From Oligoflexales bacterium (lineage in GTDB: Bacteria; Bdellovibrionota_B; Oligoflexia; Oligoflexales; RGVZ01): a stretch of 64,000 bases of DNA. The position numbers were made by a program, and so were the translations under genes. A model generated the notes under the pieces. That model had not been told where the DNA came from, made no database searches, and worked only from the letters and a program-made list of their open reading frames with translations. Shown piece after piece: positions 53,632 through 61,922 of this stretch (position 1 is the first letter of the stretch; each line of letters opens with the position of its first letter). The stretch spans positions 16,484-80,483 of the forward strand of contig CANFEB010000001.1 of the NCBI GenBank assembly GCA_947445775.1, in the 5' to 3' direction.

Positions 53632-54372
53632 ATGACCATGAATTCAGACGCCATTTCCCAGATCGATCTCGGCGGAGCCTACCTGCCGCCCAGTGCCGCC
53701 CATTGGCTGGGAACCGACTACCTTGGGCGGGATTTACTGGGTCGCATTGGCACCGCCATTGTAGACGCAAGCCTGCCGGTGATGGCCACCGTCACGGGCG
53801 GCTTTCTGATCGCGGCGCTGGTCTTTTTGCTTTGGCTGCCACGCCAGTTTCCCGTCCCCATGATCACAGCAACCGCAACCATCCGGAGTCTGCCAGCAGG
53901 CTTATTGGCCTTCGCCGTGTTGGTTCTGGCGGGTGGCCATCACCGTTTTGAATTCGTCCTACTCGTGCTTGGAATTGCGGCAACCGCGGCTGCCTTTGAT
54001 CACATGATCAATTGCTGGGAACGCGACCGCCACCTCGGCTATTGGGAGGCCCATCATGCCATGGGGGGGTCCGCGCGCCGCTGCGCTGTCCGCCTTGGCA
54101 TGACTCAAGGCTGGAGCGCGTCAGCCCTGCAACTTTTTTGCTTATCCCTCCAGACCAGCTTGGCCGTGGAGGCCACCCTCGGATATTTGGGCCTTGGTAT
54201 TCAGGAACCCCGGGCATCTCTGGGCAACATCATTGCCGCCCACTATGACCGCGCCCTCAAGGGATATCCCATCCCCACGCTGGCCGCCGTTGCGGCGCTG
54301 TTGCTCATCAGCACGCTGCCGCAAATCATTGCCAAAACGATGCCTGGATGGCGACCACTCCCCCCGGCTTGA
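53632..54372 (+). CDS. DppC-like ABC permease (246 aa)
   Basis: HWLGTDYLGRDLLGRI at about 23-38 is the DppC/OppC N-terminal signature after a short leader. The EAA-loop equivalent is YWEAHHAMGGSARRCAVRL, and ATLGYLGLGIQEPRASLGN is a typical late segment of DppC. Five or six membrane helices are expected; the length is shorter than the usual 290. It follows the DppB-like gene by 46 bases. No substrate-binding protein or ATPase is in the window. Confidence 0.68.
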   Translation: MTMNSDAISQIDLGGAYLPPSAAHWLGTDYLGRDLLGRIGTAIVDASLPVMATVTGGFLIAALVFLLWLPRQFPVPMITATATIRSLPAGLLAFAVLVLAGGHHRFEFVLLVLGIAATAAAFDHMINCWERDRHLGYWEAHHAMGGSARRCAVRLGMTQGWSASALQLFCLSLQTSLAVEATLGYLGLGIQEPRASLGNIIAAHYDRALKGYPIPTLAAVAALLLISTLPQIIAKTMPGWRPLPPA

Positions 54373-54514
54373 ATTCCACTTCAGGTCGTCTCGGTAGAAT
54401 TTGCTCAACATCTCTATAAATGTACATAAGTGCCCGTAATCATAGTTAAACTGGAGTTACAACATTTTATGCACGAAAACACCGTTGTTTTTAGACATAA
54501 TTAACCTTAAATCC

Positions 54515-56035
54515 TTAACCCAATGATTTCAAATATGAATTTTGAGGCTTTTGGTTAAGAGTTTTTAGGTCAACTGGTGGGCCGCGGAAATTTTTCTTTG
54601 CGGATATGAACCACCCTAAAACAAGAACAAATGTGAAAGCCATGACCACATAGCCCGCCTTTTCCGATGGTGGTTGGGTGCCAATCACCAACAAACCAAG
54701 GCTACCCACAATGCTCACAGTGGCGAGTGGCTTGAACCAGATTCCCAATTGCCATGGCCCCATGACGGTCCAACTGCGGCCTTGGGCCCGTAGACCAAAA
54801 AAGGTCGGCAGCACGTACGACAAATACAAAAAAATCGTGCAGGCCGCCGTTATGGTTGCATAGACATTGGCATAAACAGTGAACAAGACCGAGGCCAGGG
54901 CAACCGTCCATACCGCATTGGCGGGGACTTGAGATCCTGCTCGAACCTGGCGCAACCACTCCGATCCGGGCATTCCACCATCCCGAGCAAAAGCAAACAC
55001 CATGCGCGACGCCGAGGTGATGGTTGCCATGCCACAAAGGTATTGGGCGATGAGGATTGCAACATAAGCAGCGCTTTCCAGCCAAGAAGGAAGGTTTTGT
55101 CCAAGAATCGCGACAAATGCCCGCTCTCCCTGAGCGGCGATTTGGTGGTTGTCATCGATCACCAACACCGCCACACCCAACAGGATCCACCCAGCAATGC
55201 CCGACACCAATACGGACTGCATAATTCCTCGCGGTACGCTGAGGGCAGCATTTCTGGTTTCCTCCGCGGCATGGGCCGAGGCATCGAAACCCGAGATGGT
55301 ATAGGCCGGCAAAAGAAGGGCCAAAAGAAACAACCATGCCATCGACTGGGTGCTGGGCCAAACGGGGTTTATCCCTTGCGACTCATCCAACGCAGGAAGT
55401 CCGCTGAGGTTTTGAAATTCAAAAAGGCGGCTGAGATTACCCGGAGCCCCAAAAGTTAAAAGGGCACACACCAGCAAAACCGAAACCCCAAGAATCCACC
55501 AGCCACTAAACGAGGTGAGGGGACCGACATAGCGGGTTCCCAACAAGTTTAGGAAAACCTGAGAAAGGGTGATCAGGGAAACAGCCAAAATCTGAGTAAA
55601 CCCACCAGGATCGTAACCGTCGAAAAGGCCGCTAACCACAAAACGCCAAGTCCCAACATTGATCGCTGCAAGAACGGTCACCAAGCCCGCAAGGTTAAAC
55701 CAAGCGGTAAACCAGCCCATGGCCCGACCTCCCAAAAGGGATGACCAATGATAAAGCCCCCCTGCAGTCGGAAACGCAGAAGCAATTTGTGCCATGGTGG
55801 CCGCCACACAAAGCGAAAAAAGCACCGCCACCGGCCAGCCGATGCCAATCGCCGCCGGCCCCACGGCACAAAATCCCAGATGAAAAGAAGTAATGCCCCC
55901 GGCAAGGATGCAAATGATCGAAAATGAAAGGGCGAAATTGGAAAACCCCGAGAACCCTCGGTATAGCTCCTGGGTGTAGCCCAGTTTGGAAAGGGCGGAT
56001 TCGTCAGAATCTTGGTTGTTTTCCCTGATATTCAT
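54515..56035 (-). CDS. APC-family amino-acid permease (506 aa)
   Basis: Twelve-helix amino acid/polyamine permease of the bacterial amino-acid transporter (GABA/APC) type: ELYRGFSGFSNFALSFSIIC, AFPTAGGLYHWSSLLGG, FDASAHAAEETRNAALSVPR and MVFAFARDGGMPGSEWLR are typical segments. ATG 56035 overlaps the DUF423 stop (ATGA). It forms the last gene of a CDF-DUF423-APC run. The exact substrate cannot be named. Confidence 0.88.
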   Translation of the reverse strand: MNIRENNQDSDESALSKLGYTQELYRGFSGFSNFALSFSIICILAGGITSFHLGFCAVGPAAIGIGWPVAVLFSLCVAATMAQIASAFPTAGGLYHWSSLLGGRAMGWFTAWFNLAGLVTVLAAINVGTWRFVVSGLFDGYDPGGFTQILAVSLITLSQVFLNLLGTRYVGPLTSFSGWWILGVSVLLVCALLTFGAPGNLSRLFEFQNLSGLPALDESQGINPVWPSTQSMAWLFLLALLLPAYTISGFDASAHAAEETRNAALSVPRGIMQSVLVSGIAGWILLGVAVLVIDDNHQIAAQGERAFVAILGQNLPSWLESAAYVAILIAQYLCGMATITSASRMVFAFARDGGMPGSEWLRQVRAGSQVPANAVWTVALASVLFTVYANVYATITAACTIFLYLSYVLPTFFGLRAQGRSWTVMGPWQLGIWFKPLATVSIVGSLGLLVIGTQPPSEKAGYVVMAFTFVLVLGWFISAKKNFRGPPVDLKTLNQKPQNSYLKSLG

Positions 56036-56415
56036 TGCCCAAACGAAGCCCGCATGGCGACCACCGACAGCATCAACCAACCAAAAATCAGCAACGCCCC
56101 ACCAATCGGAGTGATGGCACCAAGGCTGCGATTACCCGTCAAGACCAGCGCATAAAGACTGCCGGAAAATAACAACGTCCCCCCAAGCAAAGAAAATCCA
56201 GAGACCTGCAAAAGCGACTGGTCAATCCGGCTCGACAGCAGGCCAAGGCAGACAATCGCCATGGCGTGATACATCTGGTAGCGCGCCGCCGTTTCAAAAA
56301 CAGCGAGCATATCTGGCTGGAGGCGGGTTTTGAGCGCATGGGCACCGAACGCCCCCGCTGCGACACCTGTCATTCCCAAAATCCCCCCAAAAGAAATCCA
56401 TGTTGTCCAAAGCAT
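56032..56415 (-). CDS. DUF423 membrane protein (YgdD-like)
   Basis: This 127-aa protein has four membrane helices and the conserved GAFGAHALK and YQMYHAMAIVCLGLL of the DUF423/YgdD family. Function unknown. GAGGG is 9 bases before the ATG. It lies between the CDF transporter and the APC permease in one run. Confidence 0.9.
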   Translation of the reverse strand: MLWTTWISFGGILGMTGVAAGAFGAHALKTRLQPDMLAVFETAARYQMYHAMAIVCLGLLSSRIDQSLLQVSGFSLLGGTLLFSGSLYALVLTGNRSLGAITPIGGALLIFGWLMLSVVAMRASFGQ

Positions 56416-56421
56416 TTTAAT

Positions 56422-57294
56422 TCAGCCCTCAAATGGTTCCATGTGAATCAATACATTCGCCACCCGTGGAACCTTTACACGGATCGCCCCCTTTACCTTG
56501 CCACCCAGAATGTGCGCATCATGCAGCGTCAACAAAGGATGCGCCTGCACATGCAAATCAATGAAATACTGGGCGCCATGGCGCCGGACTGCCATTTTTT
56601 CTGTGGCAAGCACGCCCGCAACGGATTTTGCAGCCGAGTCCACTTCTGCAACAAAAACGGCCGCAGGCATCCGGTCCATCAAATCATTCACCACACCGCG
56701 CAATAAGATACATCCATTTCTGGCGATGATCCCGGCTGCAATCAATGCCGCCCAATCATCCGCCGCCTCCCAACCGGGCCCTCCCCAAAGGGCAATTCCG
56801 ATGCCGATAAAAGCCGCGCCAGAAGTGATGGCATCGCTGCGGTGGTGCCAGGCATCGGCACTGACGGCGCCGCTGCCCGTCTGTTCACCGATATGGAGCA
56901 TGCGCCGGAAAAGAATTTCTTTGACCAAAATCACGCCAGGAATTACTGCCAACGTAAACGGCGAGGGTAGGTGATGCGGAGTTAAAATTTCGTAAATCGC
57001 CGCTACGGCAATCCCCACACTAGCCCCTAGCAGCATGATCGATACGATCGCCGAGGCCAGAGAGTCGGCCTTACCAAATCCGTAGGGATAGTCCTCGCTG
57101 GCGGGGCGGTGGGAGATTTTGACACCGGCCCAGACTACAATCGACGAAAAGACATCCAGGGAAGATTCCACCGCGTCGGCCACAAGGGCATAGGAATGCC
57201 CAAGGATTCCCGCGGCAAGCTTGATCAGGACCAAGGCCAGATTGGCCACAAGGCCCGTTTTCACTGCATTGATGGCAAGTCCCTGAGGGTCCAA
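56422..57294 (-). CDS. Cation diffusion facilitator (CDF) metal efflux transporter
   Basis: This 290-aa protein has six predicted membrane helices, the metal-binding aspartates in ALVADAVESSLDVFSS and SADAWHHRSDAI, and a cytoplasmic C-terminal domain (from about 205). CDFs export Zn, Fe, Mn, Co or Cd with H+ antiport; the first site has Asp/Glu-Ser where many zinc transporters have His, so the metal is not certain. The TTG start at 57294 has GAGGA 7 bases upstream. It is divergent from fabI. Confidence 0.9.
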   Translation of the reverse strand: MDPQGLAINAVKTGLVANLALVLIKLAAGILGHSYALVADAVESSLDVFSSIVVWAGVKISHRPASEDYPYGFGKADSLASAIVSIMLLGASVGIAVAAIYEILTPHHLPSPFTLAVIPGVILVKEILFRRMLHIGEQTGSGAVSADAWHHRSDAITSGAAFIGIGIALWGGPGWEAADDWAALIAAGIIARNGCILLRGVVNDLMDRMPAAVFVAEVDSAAKSVAGVLATEKMAVRRHGAQYFIDLHVQAHPLLTLHDAHILGGKVKGAIRVKVPRVANVLIHMEPFEG

Positions 57295-57384
57295 TGGTCA
57301 ATCCTCGTTCACCAGTTGAGTCCAACCCACATCCTACGGTATTCTCGCTGGCGTTACCACGAAGACACCCGCAGGAGATTTCAC

Positions 57385-58212
57385 ATGATGAACGAAACCA
57401 AATTATTTTCCGGCAAAAAAGGCGTCATCATGGGGGTCGCCAACGAACGCTCACTGGCGACTGGTGTCGGCCATTTTTTGAGCGTTCAGGGCGCCGAGCT
57501 GGCATTCTCCCACTTGCCAGACCAAGCCGGCCGCGACCGCAACGAAAAACGCGTTCGCCAGGTAACCGATGGCCTCAACACAAAACTCGTGGCCCCGTGT
57601 GACGTGTCTTCCAACGACGACATCGCTGCTTTTTTTAATAGAGTCGCCGAGGTTTTTGGTTCAATTGATTTTTTTGTTCATTCCGTGGCGTTTGCCCCGG
57701 TTGAAGACATTCGCTGCCCAACGGTTGCGGCTTCCCGTGCCGGTTTTTTGACCGCCATGGACATCAGCGTTTACAGCTTCATCGCCACCGCCCGCGCAGC
57801 CAGTGAACTAATGCCCAACGGTGGCAGCATGGTGACCATGACTTACTTTGGCGCCGAAAAAGTTTTGGCCGGCTACAACATGATGGGTGTCTGCAAGGCA
57901 GCCCTAGAGGCCTCGGTCCGCTATGTCGCTCATGATTTGGGGCCAAAAAACATTCGCGTTAACGCCCTGAGTGCCGGCCCGGTGAAGACCTTGGCTGCAT
58001 CGGCCGTCGGAGATTTCTCAACCATGTTGGGAATGAACGCCGCCATTGCGCCCCTTGGCCGCAACATCACCAACGACGATGTCGGCAAGAGCACGGCACT
58101 TCTATTGAGCGACTTGGCATCTTCAGTGACGGGCGAGACGCTGCACGTCGACTGCGGCTATCACATCATGGGCAGCCCCGGACACGCCATCGAGCGTCTT
58201 GCCAAAAAATAG
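57385..58212 (+). CDS. fabI: Enoyl-ACP reductase (FabI type)
   Basis: FabI reduces trans-2-enoyl-ACP in fatty-acid elongation. The 275-aa SDR protein has IMGVANERSLATGVG and the Tyr and Lys of the catalytic pair in YNMMGVCKAALEASVRY, plus SAGPVKTLAASAVGDFSTM and GETLHVDCGYHIMG at the end. AGGAGA lies 6 bases before ATG 57385 (a second ATG follows directly). The long upstream frame from 57109 is read-through of the CDF gene's opposite strand. It stands alone; acpP and thiolase are elsewhere. Confidence 0.95.
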   Translation: MMNETKLFSGKKGVIMGVANERSLATGVGHFLSVQGAELAFSHLPDQAGRDRNEKRVRQVTDGLNTKLVAPCDVSSNDDIAAFFNRVAEVFGSIDFFVHSVAFAPVEDIRCPTVAASRAGFLTAMDISVYSFIATARAASELMPNGGSMVTMTYFGAEKVLAGYNMMGVCKAALEASVRYVAHDLGPKNIRVNALSAGPVKTLAASAVGDFSTMLGMNAAIAPLGRNITNDDVGKSTALLLSDLASSVTGETLHVDCGYHIMGSPGHAIERLAKK

Positions 58213-58251
58213 GGACAAAATTCTAGTAGGGGTACGTCGCCGCACCACAAA

Positions 58252-58416
58252 TCACATCTTGTTTTTACCGGTCTTTTTAGGGGAAGCTGCGGGAGCTGCT
58301 GATGTCCCGGCTTCACCAGGGGCCTCTGTGCCGACGTTGGCCTTCATCGAAACGCAGCTGCCTCCAAATCCATCTTGTTGGTAAAACTGATTGTTATGGA
58401 CTCGGCGTTTTGCCAC
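58252..58416 (-). CDS. Candidate small protein (54 aa) downstream of fabI
   Basis: On the minus strand, GTG 58416 opens a 54-codon frame to TGA at 58252. It reads MAKRRVHNNQFYQQDGFGG in the first part and ends with an Ala/Pro/Lys tail (SPKKTGKNKM). The mix of Tyr/Phe/Asn then Ala/Lys is unlike chance translation, and codon choice looks like that of the neighbours. GAGAG lies about 6 bases upstream. It overlaps a decayed DUF4143 fragment on the other strand, so the coding status is unsure. I do not recognise the family. Confidence 0.4.
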   Translation of the reverse strand: MAKRRVHNNQFYQQDGFGGSCVSMKANVGTEAPGEAGTSAAPAASPKKTGKNKM

Positions 58417-58592
58417 GCTCCACTCTCTTTGCTGATGTTACCATCTGGGAATGCCCCCTTGCGGAGCAATTTGTGGCGCAGCATATCGCTACCATAGCTG
58501 GTGCCGAGCGTCCTCCGGAGCTCTACTACTGGAAGCGAGAACAAAGGCAGTCTAGTGCCGAAATTGATTTTCTAGTCCAACACGACCGCTAG
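58395..58592 (+). pseudogene. C-terminal relic of an AAA_14/DUF4143 ATPase
   Basis: In frame 3, the segment LAEQFVAQHIATIA, LYYWKREQRQSSAEIDFLVQ is the DUF4143 C-terminal pattern (compare the intact copy at 59854-61191). The P-loop half and most of the DUF are missing and the end lacks the final lysine motif. The rest of the 58213-58781 gap holds only the small candidate protein on the minus strand and a stretch with no feature I can support. Confidence 0.7.
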
Positions 58593-58781
58593 ATTGTCCC
58601 CATGAATATTCTATTTTTCTATGCGGCAACTTCCCTGACAGGGGGCCTTAGTGCCCTCATCCCCCCTTCAGTCAATGAGCCAATTGAACTAGGGTCGTAG
58701 GAAACTGAAATATGGTGATGTCTGCCATCTTTTCAATGAAGCAAGTTTTTAATGAACCTGACTGCGGGGAGCGTTATCGTG

Positions 58782-59582
58782 ATGACTATTCATAAGGGGC
58801 TTCTTCTTAAAGCAGGAATCACGGCGGTTTTACTTTCGTCCGTGCCGACCCAGATATTGGCCGCCCCTAAGGTCGCCAGACCTCCGGCGGTCGCGGTAGC
58901 GCCTCCGTCTTCGCGGGAAGACAATTCTCGAGGGTCCGCGGTTTTTACCATTCACCAACCAATATTCCGTTGGGAGCAAGAGGACGAGACCTCTACTCCA
59001 GAGGCCGGAGAAAGCGAGCAAATCAAGAAGACTGAATTGGCCACAACTCCTCCTCTTTTTTGGCTGCGCGCCCGCTGGAATAAGTGGAGCATTTATGTAT
59101 ACCCCCAATTCGCCGTTTTCATCTCAGGGCTTCCCGTCGGGATCAGCTACTTTGCCACTAAGGAACTGGAGGCGGGACTTTTCATTGGTATCCGTCAGTC
59201 CACTGAAGACGACAAGAAAAACTTATCTGTTGAAAAAACTAAAATGCAAATCCTGTCTCCCTTTGTTAACTATCATCTAGATGTTGGCGACACCTCCATT
59301 TGCGAACTTCAGTATATGCTTACCCAAGCAACCAACAAAACGACTAGCACAACAACTAATGAGCGAACCAATGTCGATACGGTCTCGGAAACGGCAGAAT
59401 CGACTCTGAGTCATATTCTTACTGCGGACTTCGTCGTCCCGATCACCTCACAATTCAACTACGTCGGTGGTTTAAGTTACCTAATATCAACTGGGAAGAC
59501 GACGCTTCCTGAGTCCAGCAAAGACAAGTCTTCACGAAAGACGTTGACGCTCAATTTGGCCACACTGCGCTACATATTCTAA
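58782..59582 (+). CDS. Hypothetical exported protein, probable outer-membrane barrel (266 aa)
   Basis: A signal peptide (GLLLKAGITAVLLSSVP, cleavage near LAAP) is followed by a Pro-rich segment, then a set of alternating-pattern strands (FWLRARWNKWSIYVYPQFAVF, FVNYHLDVGDTSICEL, NYVGGLSYLIS) and a C-terminal strand ending in Phe (LATLRYIF), as expected for a small beta-barrel. I do not recognise the family. ATG 58782 has GGGAG about 9 bases upstream; the frame opens at 58752. It is more AT-rich than average and lies in the accessory stretch. Confidence 0.55.
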   Translation: MTIHKGLLLKAGITAVLLSSVPTQILAAPKVARPPAVAVAPPSSREDNSRGSAVFTIHQPIFRWEQEDETSTPEAGESEQIKKTELATTPPLFWLRARWNKWSIYVYPQFAVFISGLPVGISYFATKELEAGLFIGIRQSTEDDKKNLSVEKTKMQILSPFVNYHLDVGDTSICELQYMLTQATNKTTSTTTNERTNVDTVSETAESTLSHILTADFVVPITSQFNYVGGLSYLISTGKTTLPESSKDKSSRKTLTLNLATLRYIF

Positions 59583-59853
59583 ATCGCGTAGTGTCCATTT
59601 ATTGTAAGCGATCAATAATCCACACGGTCCCCTGCGGACTTTCCGCACGGAAAGTCTTGCCGGGATCGACTGTGCTGCCCGATCAAAAAACCCATTCCAT
59701 ATTTTGACTAAAAATGGCCAAGGCCAGATTCCACCAGTGCGGCGAGGAGAAAATAGGGGCGTGAGATGTTGGAAGCGTTTCTGAATACCTACGATGACAA
59801 ATCAGCCCTTGCCGCCAACGAAATACGCAGACGGCGGCATCGAAAGAGTACAT
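59583..59853. other. Intergenic gap with hairpin
   Basis: This 271-base gap has one perfect hairpin, GACTTTCC-GCAC-GGAAAGTC (59637-59656), which is not followed by a T-run. A 36-codon frame at 59766-59876 (preceded by AGGGG) overlaps the end of the ATPase gene on the other strand; it could be a relic but is too short to call. Confidence 0.4.
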
Positions 59854-61191
59854 TTAAAGCTTTTGGTGTGAGTTGAATAAATCAGCGGTCCATTCTGGGA
59901 AATACTGCGCACAATACAGCGGATAATTGACAATCCGACCATCTCGACGAAAATTATGGGCGGTGCACCGAGAGAGAAAATCGAGCTGGTAGCGTTCACC
60001 AAATTTCATCAGACTTGTGGATCGAACACTAACGCCTGATTTCACTTCTAGTGGGTATACCCGCTCTTGATTCTGGATGACAAAATCTACCTCTGCAGAA
60101 TTGTCGGCAGTCCAATAATAAATATCCACAATATCAGCGGCAAACAATTGTTGAGCGACAAAACTTTCGGTAAGGGCACCTTTGTAACTGGTAAACATTT
60201 CGGTTTGATCGAGGATGGTCTTGATGGGTACGTCTAGCAGCGCACCAAGTAGGCCTGTATCCAGCAAAAAAAGTTTGAACACATCACGATCAGAATGCGC
60301 CGCTATGGGAATAGCTATATGCGAAATGTTCGTCACTTTGTGAATCATTCCTGCATCGATTAACCACTGCAAAGCCGCGCTATATTCGCGCATCCGTGCG
60401 TTTTTTGAAATCCCAGAGACCTTAAACTTTCGGTTTTCTTTCGATATCTGTAGTGGAATCTGCGCGAACATCTCACCAATCTTAGCGACCTGTTCTGCAG
60501 GGGCATATTTGGCGAAATCAAGCTGATACGTTCGGATAATTTGCTGTTGGATGCCGCGCAGCTTTGCAAAATTGTTGGGCTGGGTCGCATAACTGGCAAC
60601 AACCTCGGGCATACCGCCTAGCCACATATATTCCTTCGTTTTCTCGAGGAGCTTTTCGTGAATCGCCTGTGGAATCAGCTCAGGATTCTTAAGCCCCTTG
60701 AGATAGTCGGCCAAGGCCTTGTGCCCCAACATTTCCAAAAATTCCAAAAAACATAGTGGATGAACATCCAAAAACTCAACTTGGCCCACCGGGAAGCCTT
60801 TTTTACTGTGTTTTACTCCAAGCAACGACCCTGCCGCCATGACATGAAAGCGCGTTTCGGACTCGGCAAAATATTTCAAACTATTGAGCGCATCGTCACA
60901 GTCTTGAATTTCATCAAAAATCATTAGGGTAGTTTCAGGCTGTATAGGCCGATCAAGATAGATGCTCAGGTTGCGCAGTATGCGCTCAGGATCTAACGAT
61001 GCCGTAAATAAGGAATGCAGTTGTCGGTCAGATTCAAAATTAAGGTAAACATGATCCGGATAATGAATGGCTGCAAACTCTTTCATAAGTGTCGTTTTGC
61101 CAACTTGTCGAGCCCCCCAAAGGAGCAACGGTTTTGATTTCGGGGCGCGAGACCATTCGAGCATAACGGGGAGGTATTTAGAGCGAAGCAT
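59854..61191 (-). CDS. AAA_14 / DUF4143 ATPase, copy 3 (445 aa)
   Basis: Walker A is GARQVGKTT (residues 26-34), Walker B is TLMIFDEIQDCDDAL (near 85-90), and VMAAGSLLGVKHSKK is the AAA_14 sensor segment. The DUF4143 half ends with SAEVDFVIQNQE, then VYPLEVKSG, the PD-(D/E)XK-like pattern. It is the most typical of the three copies in this window. ATG 61191 has GGGGGA about 6 bases upstream; the frame reaches 61239. AT-rich, with repeats upstream at 61245-61318. Nothing links it to a toxin partner. Confidence 0.9.
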   Translation of the reverse strand: MLRSKYLPVMLEWSRAPKSKPLLLWGARQVGKTTLMKEFAAIHYPDHVYLNFESDRQLHSLFTASLDPERILRNLSIYLDRPIQPETTLMIFDEIQDCDDALNSLKYFAESETRFHVMAAGSLLGVKHSKKGFPVGQVEFLDVHPLCFLEFLEMLGHKALADYLKGLKNPELIPQAIHEKLLEKTKEYMWLGGMPEVVASYATQPNNFAKLRGIQQQIIRTYQLDFAKYAPAEQVAKIGEMFAQIPLQISKENRKFKVSGISKNARMREYSAALQWLIDAGMIHKVTNISHIAIPIAAHSDRDVFKLFLLDTGLLGALLDVPIKTILDQTEMFTSYKGALTESFVAQQLFAADIVDIYYWTADNSAEVDFVIQNQERVYPLEVKSGVSVRSTSLMKFGERYQLDFLSRCTAHNFRRDGRIVNYPLYCAQYFPEWTADLFNSHQKL

Positions 61192-61244
61192 TGAAATCCC
61201 CCGACAAAAGTCGAAATTGTGAATCAAGGTCCTAATCAAGTAAC

Positions 61245-61318
61245 ATAAAACGTGTTGGTTAACACTTTTTATTGCATAAAAACGTGAATTTTATCACTAA
61301 TTATCATACTAAAACGTG
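61245..61318 (-). promoter_or_regulatory. Three AAAACGTG repeats upstream of ATPase copy 3
   Basis: The plus strand has ATAAAACGTG (61245-61254), ATAAAAACGTG (61276-61286) and CTAAAACGTG (61309-61318), spaced about 31-33 bases (three helical turns). Two are followed by inverted halves (GTGTTGGTTAACAC and GTGAATTTTATCAC). This looks like a repeated regulator site. The region is also very AT-rich. Confidence 0.5.
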
Positions 61319-61340
61319 AACTTAATGATTTTGTTATGTA

Positions 61341-61620
61341 TTAGCGGTAAATTTTGCCCACTTTTTGAAGTGGTAACCGCTGATCACGGCGAGATTTCCA
61401 AAAAATCGGCCGGATTCTTGGCGAGGGATCTCGACGCTCAGGGTTCAGAGAGGTGACGAGGACGTCCTTCTTCGCCCGGTTCAAGCCTTTGAGCTGACGC
61501 TCGCGTTGGCGCGCTGCATCCATGTCCGGATGCGCCTCGAAGTAGACCAGCCTGGGGACGTTGTACTTTTTCGTGAATCCAGGAACCAATCTCCATCGCC
61601 TCGGTCCTCGGAAGATCCGC
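61341..61620 (-). pseudogene. GIY-YIG nuclease C-terminal relic
   Basis: In the minus frame, VPGFTKKYNVPRLVYFEAHP and the following ARQRERQLKGLNRAKK match the C-terminal half of small GIY-YIG (YhbQ/UvrC-like) nucleases. The GIY and YIG strands are missing, and an in-frame stop lies upstream, so the gene is broken at its 5' end. It sits in the scarred stretch next to the DUF4143 relic. Confidence 0.75.
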
Positions 61621-61634
61621 TGAAGCGTACTCTT

Positions 61635-61922
61635 TCAAAAACTATGGTTGCCGTCCAACGACATGTTCGCGCCCGGATATCCGCCGAAAATCAGGTAATC
61701 ATCCAAAACTAAAACAGCGTTTGATCCAAGTTGAATTGCTTCCTGCCATTGACGCTCAATCCAACTCCAGTCGCTCCTGAAGACAGCATCGGATGTGGCG
61801 TAATGGCGCGGTGTCGTCGCGGGCAGAGCGGCCAAAGCCCGCTGAACGGCGGTAGTTTTATCTACCTGCCGTGGCCCCATAATGACTTGAATGAGGTTTG
61901 CTTCGCCCCGGAGGCGGGACAA
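61635..61922 (-). pseudogene. AAA_14 N-terminal relic with mutated P-loop
   Basis: The frame carries a Walker A-like VIMGPRQVDKTTAVQRAL, where the P-loop GK has become DK, and a DUF4143-like LIFGGYPGA end a few residues before a stop. The middle of the ATPase between the two is shortened, so it is an internally deleted remnant. It overlaps the 3' end of the acyltransferase gene by 61 bases. Confidence 0.8.

Noticed and set aside
57109..57384. Upstream extension of the fabI frame
   Set aside because: It is read-through opposite the CDF gene; the strong ribosome-binding site is at 57373.
9475..58645. A 16-base string GCAACTTCCCTGACAG occurs near 9477 and near 58626
   Set aside because: One shared 16-mer across 64 kb on two strands is about what chance allows, and the flanks diverge. 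I see no further copies.
59766..59876. 36-codon plus-strand frame with a nearby AGGGG
   Set aside because: Too short to judge, overlaps the end of ATPase copy 3, and has no known match.
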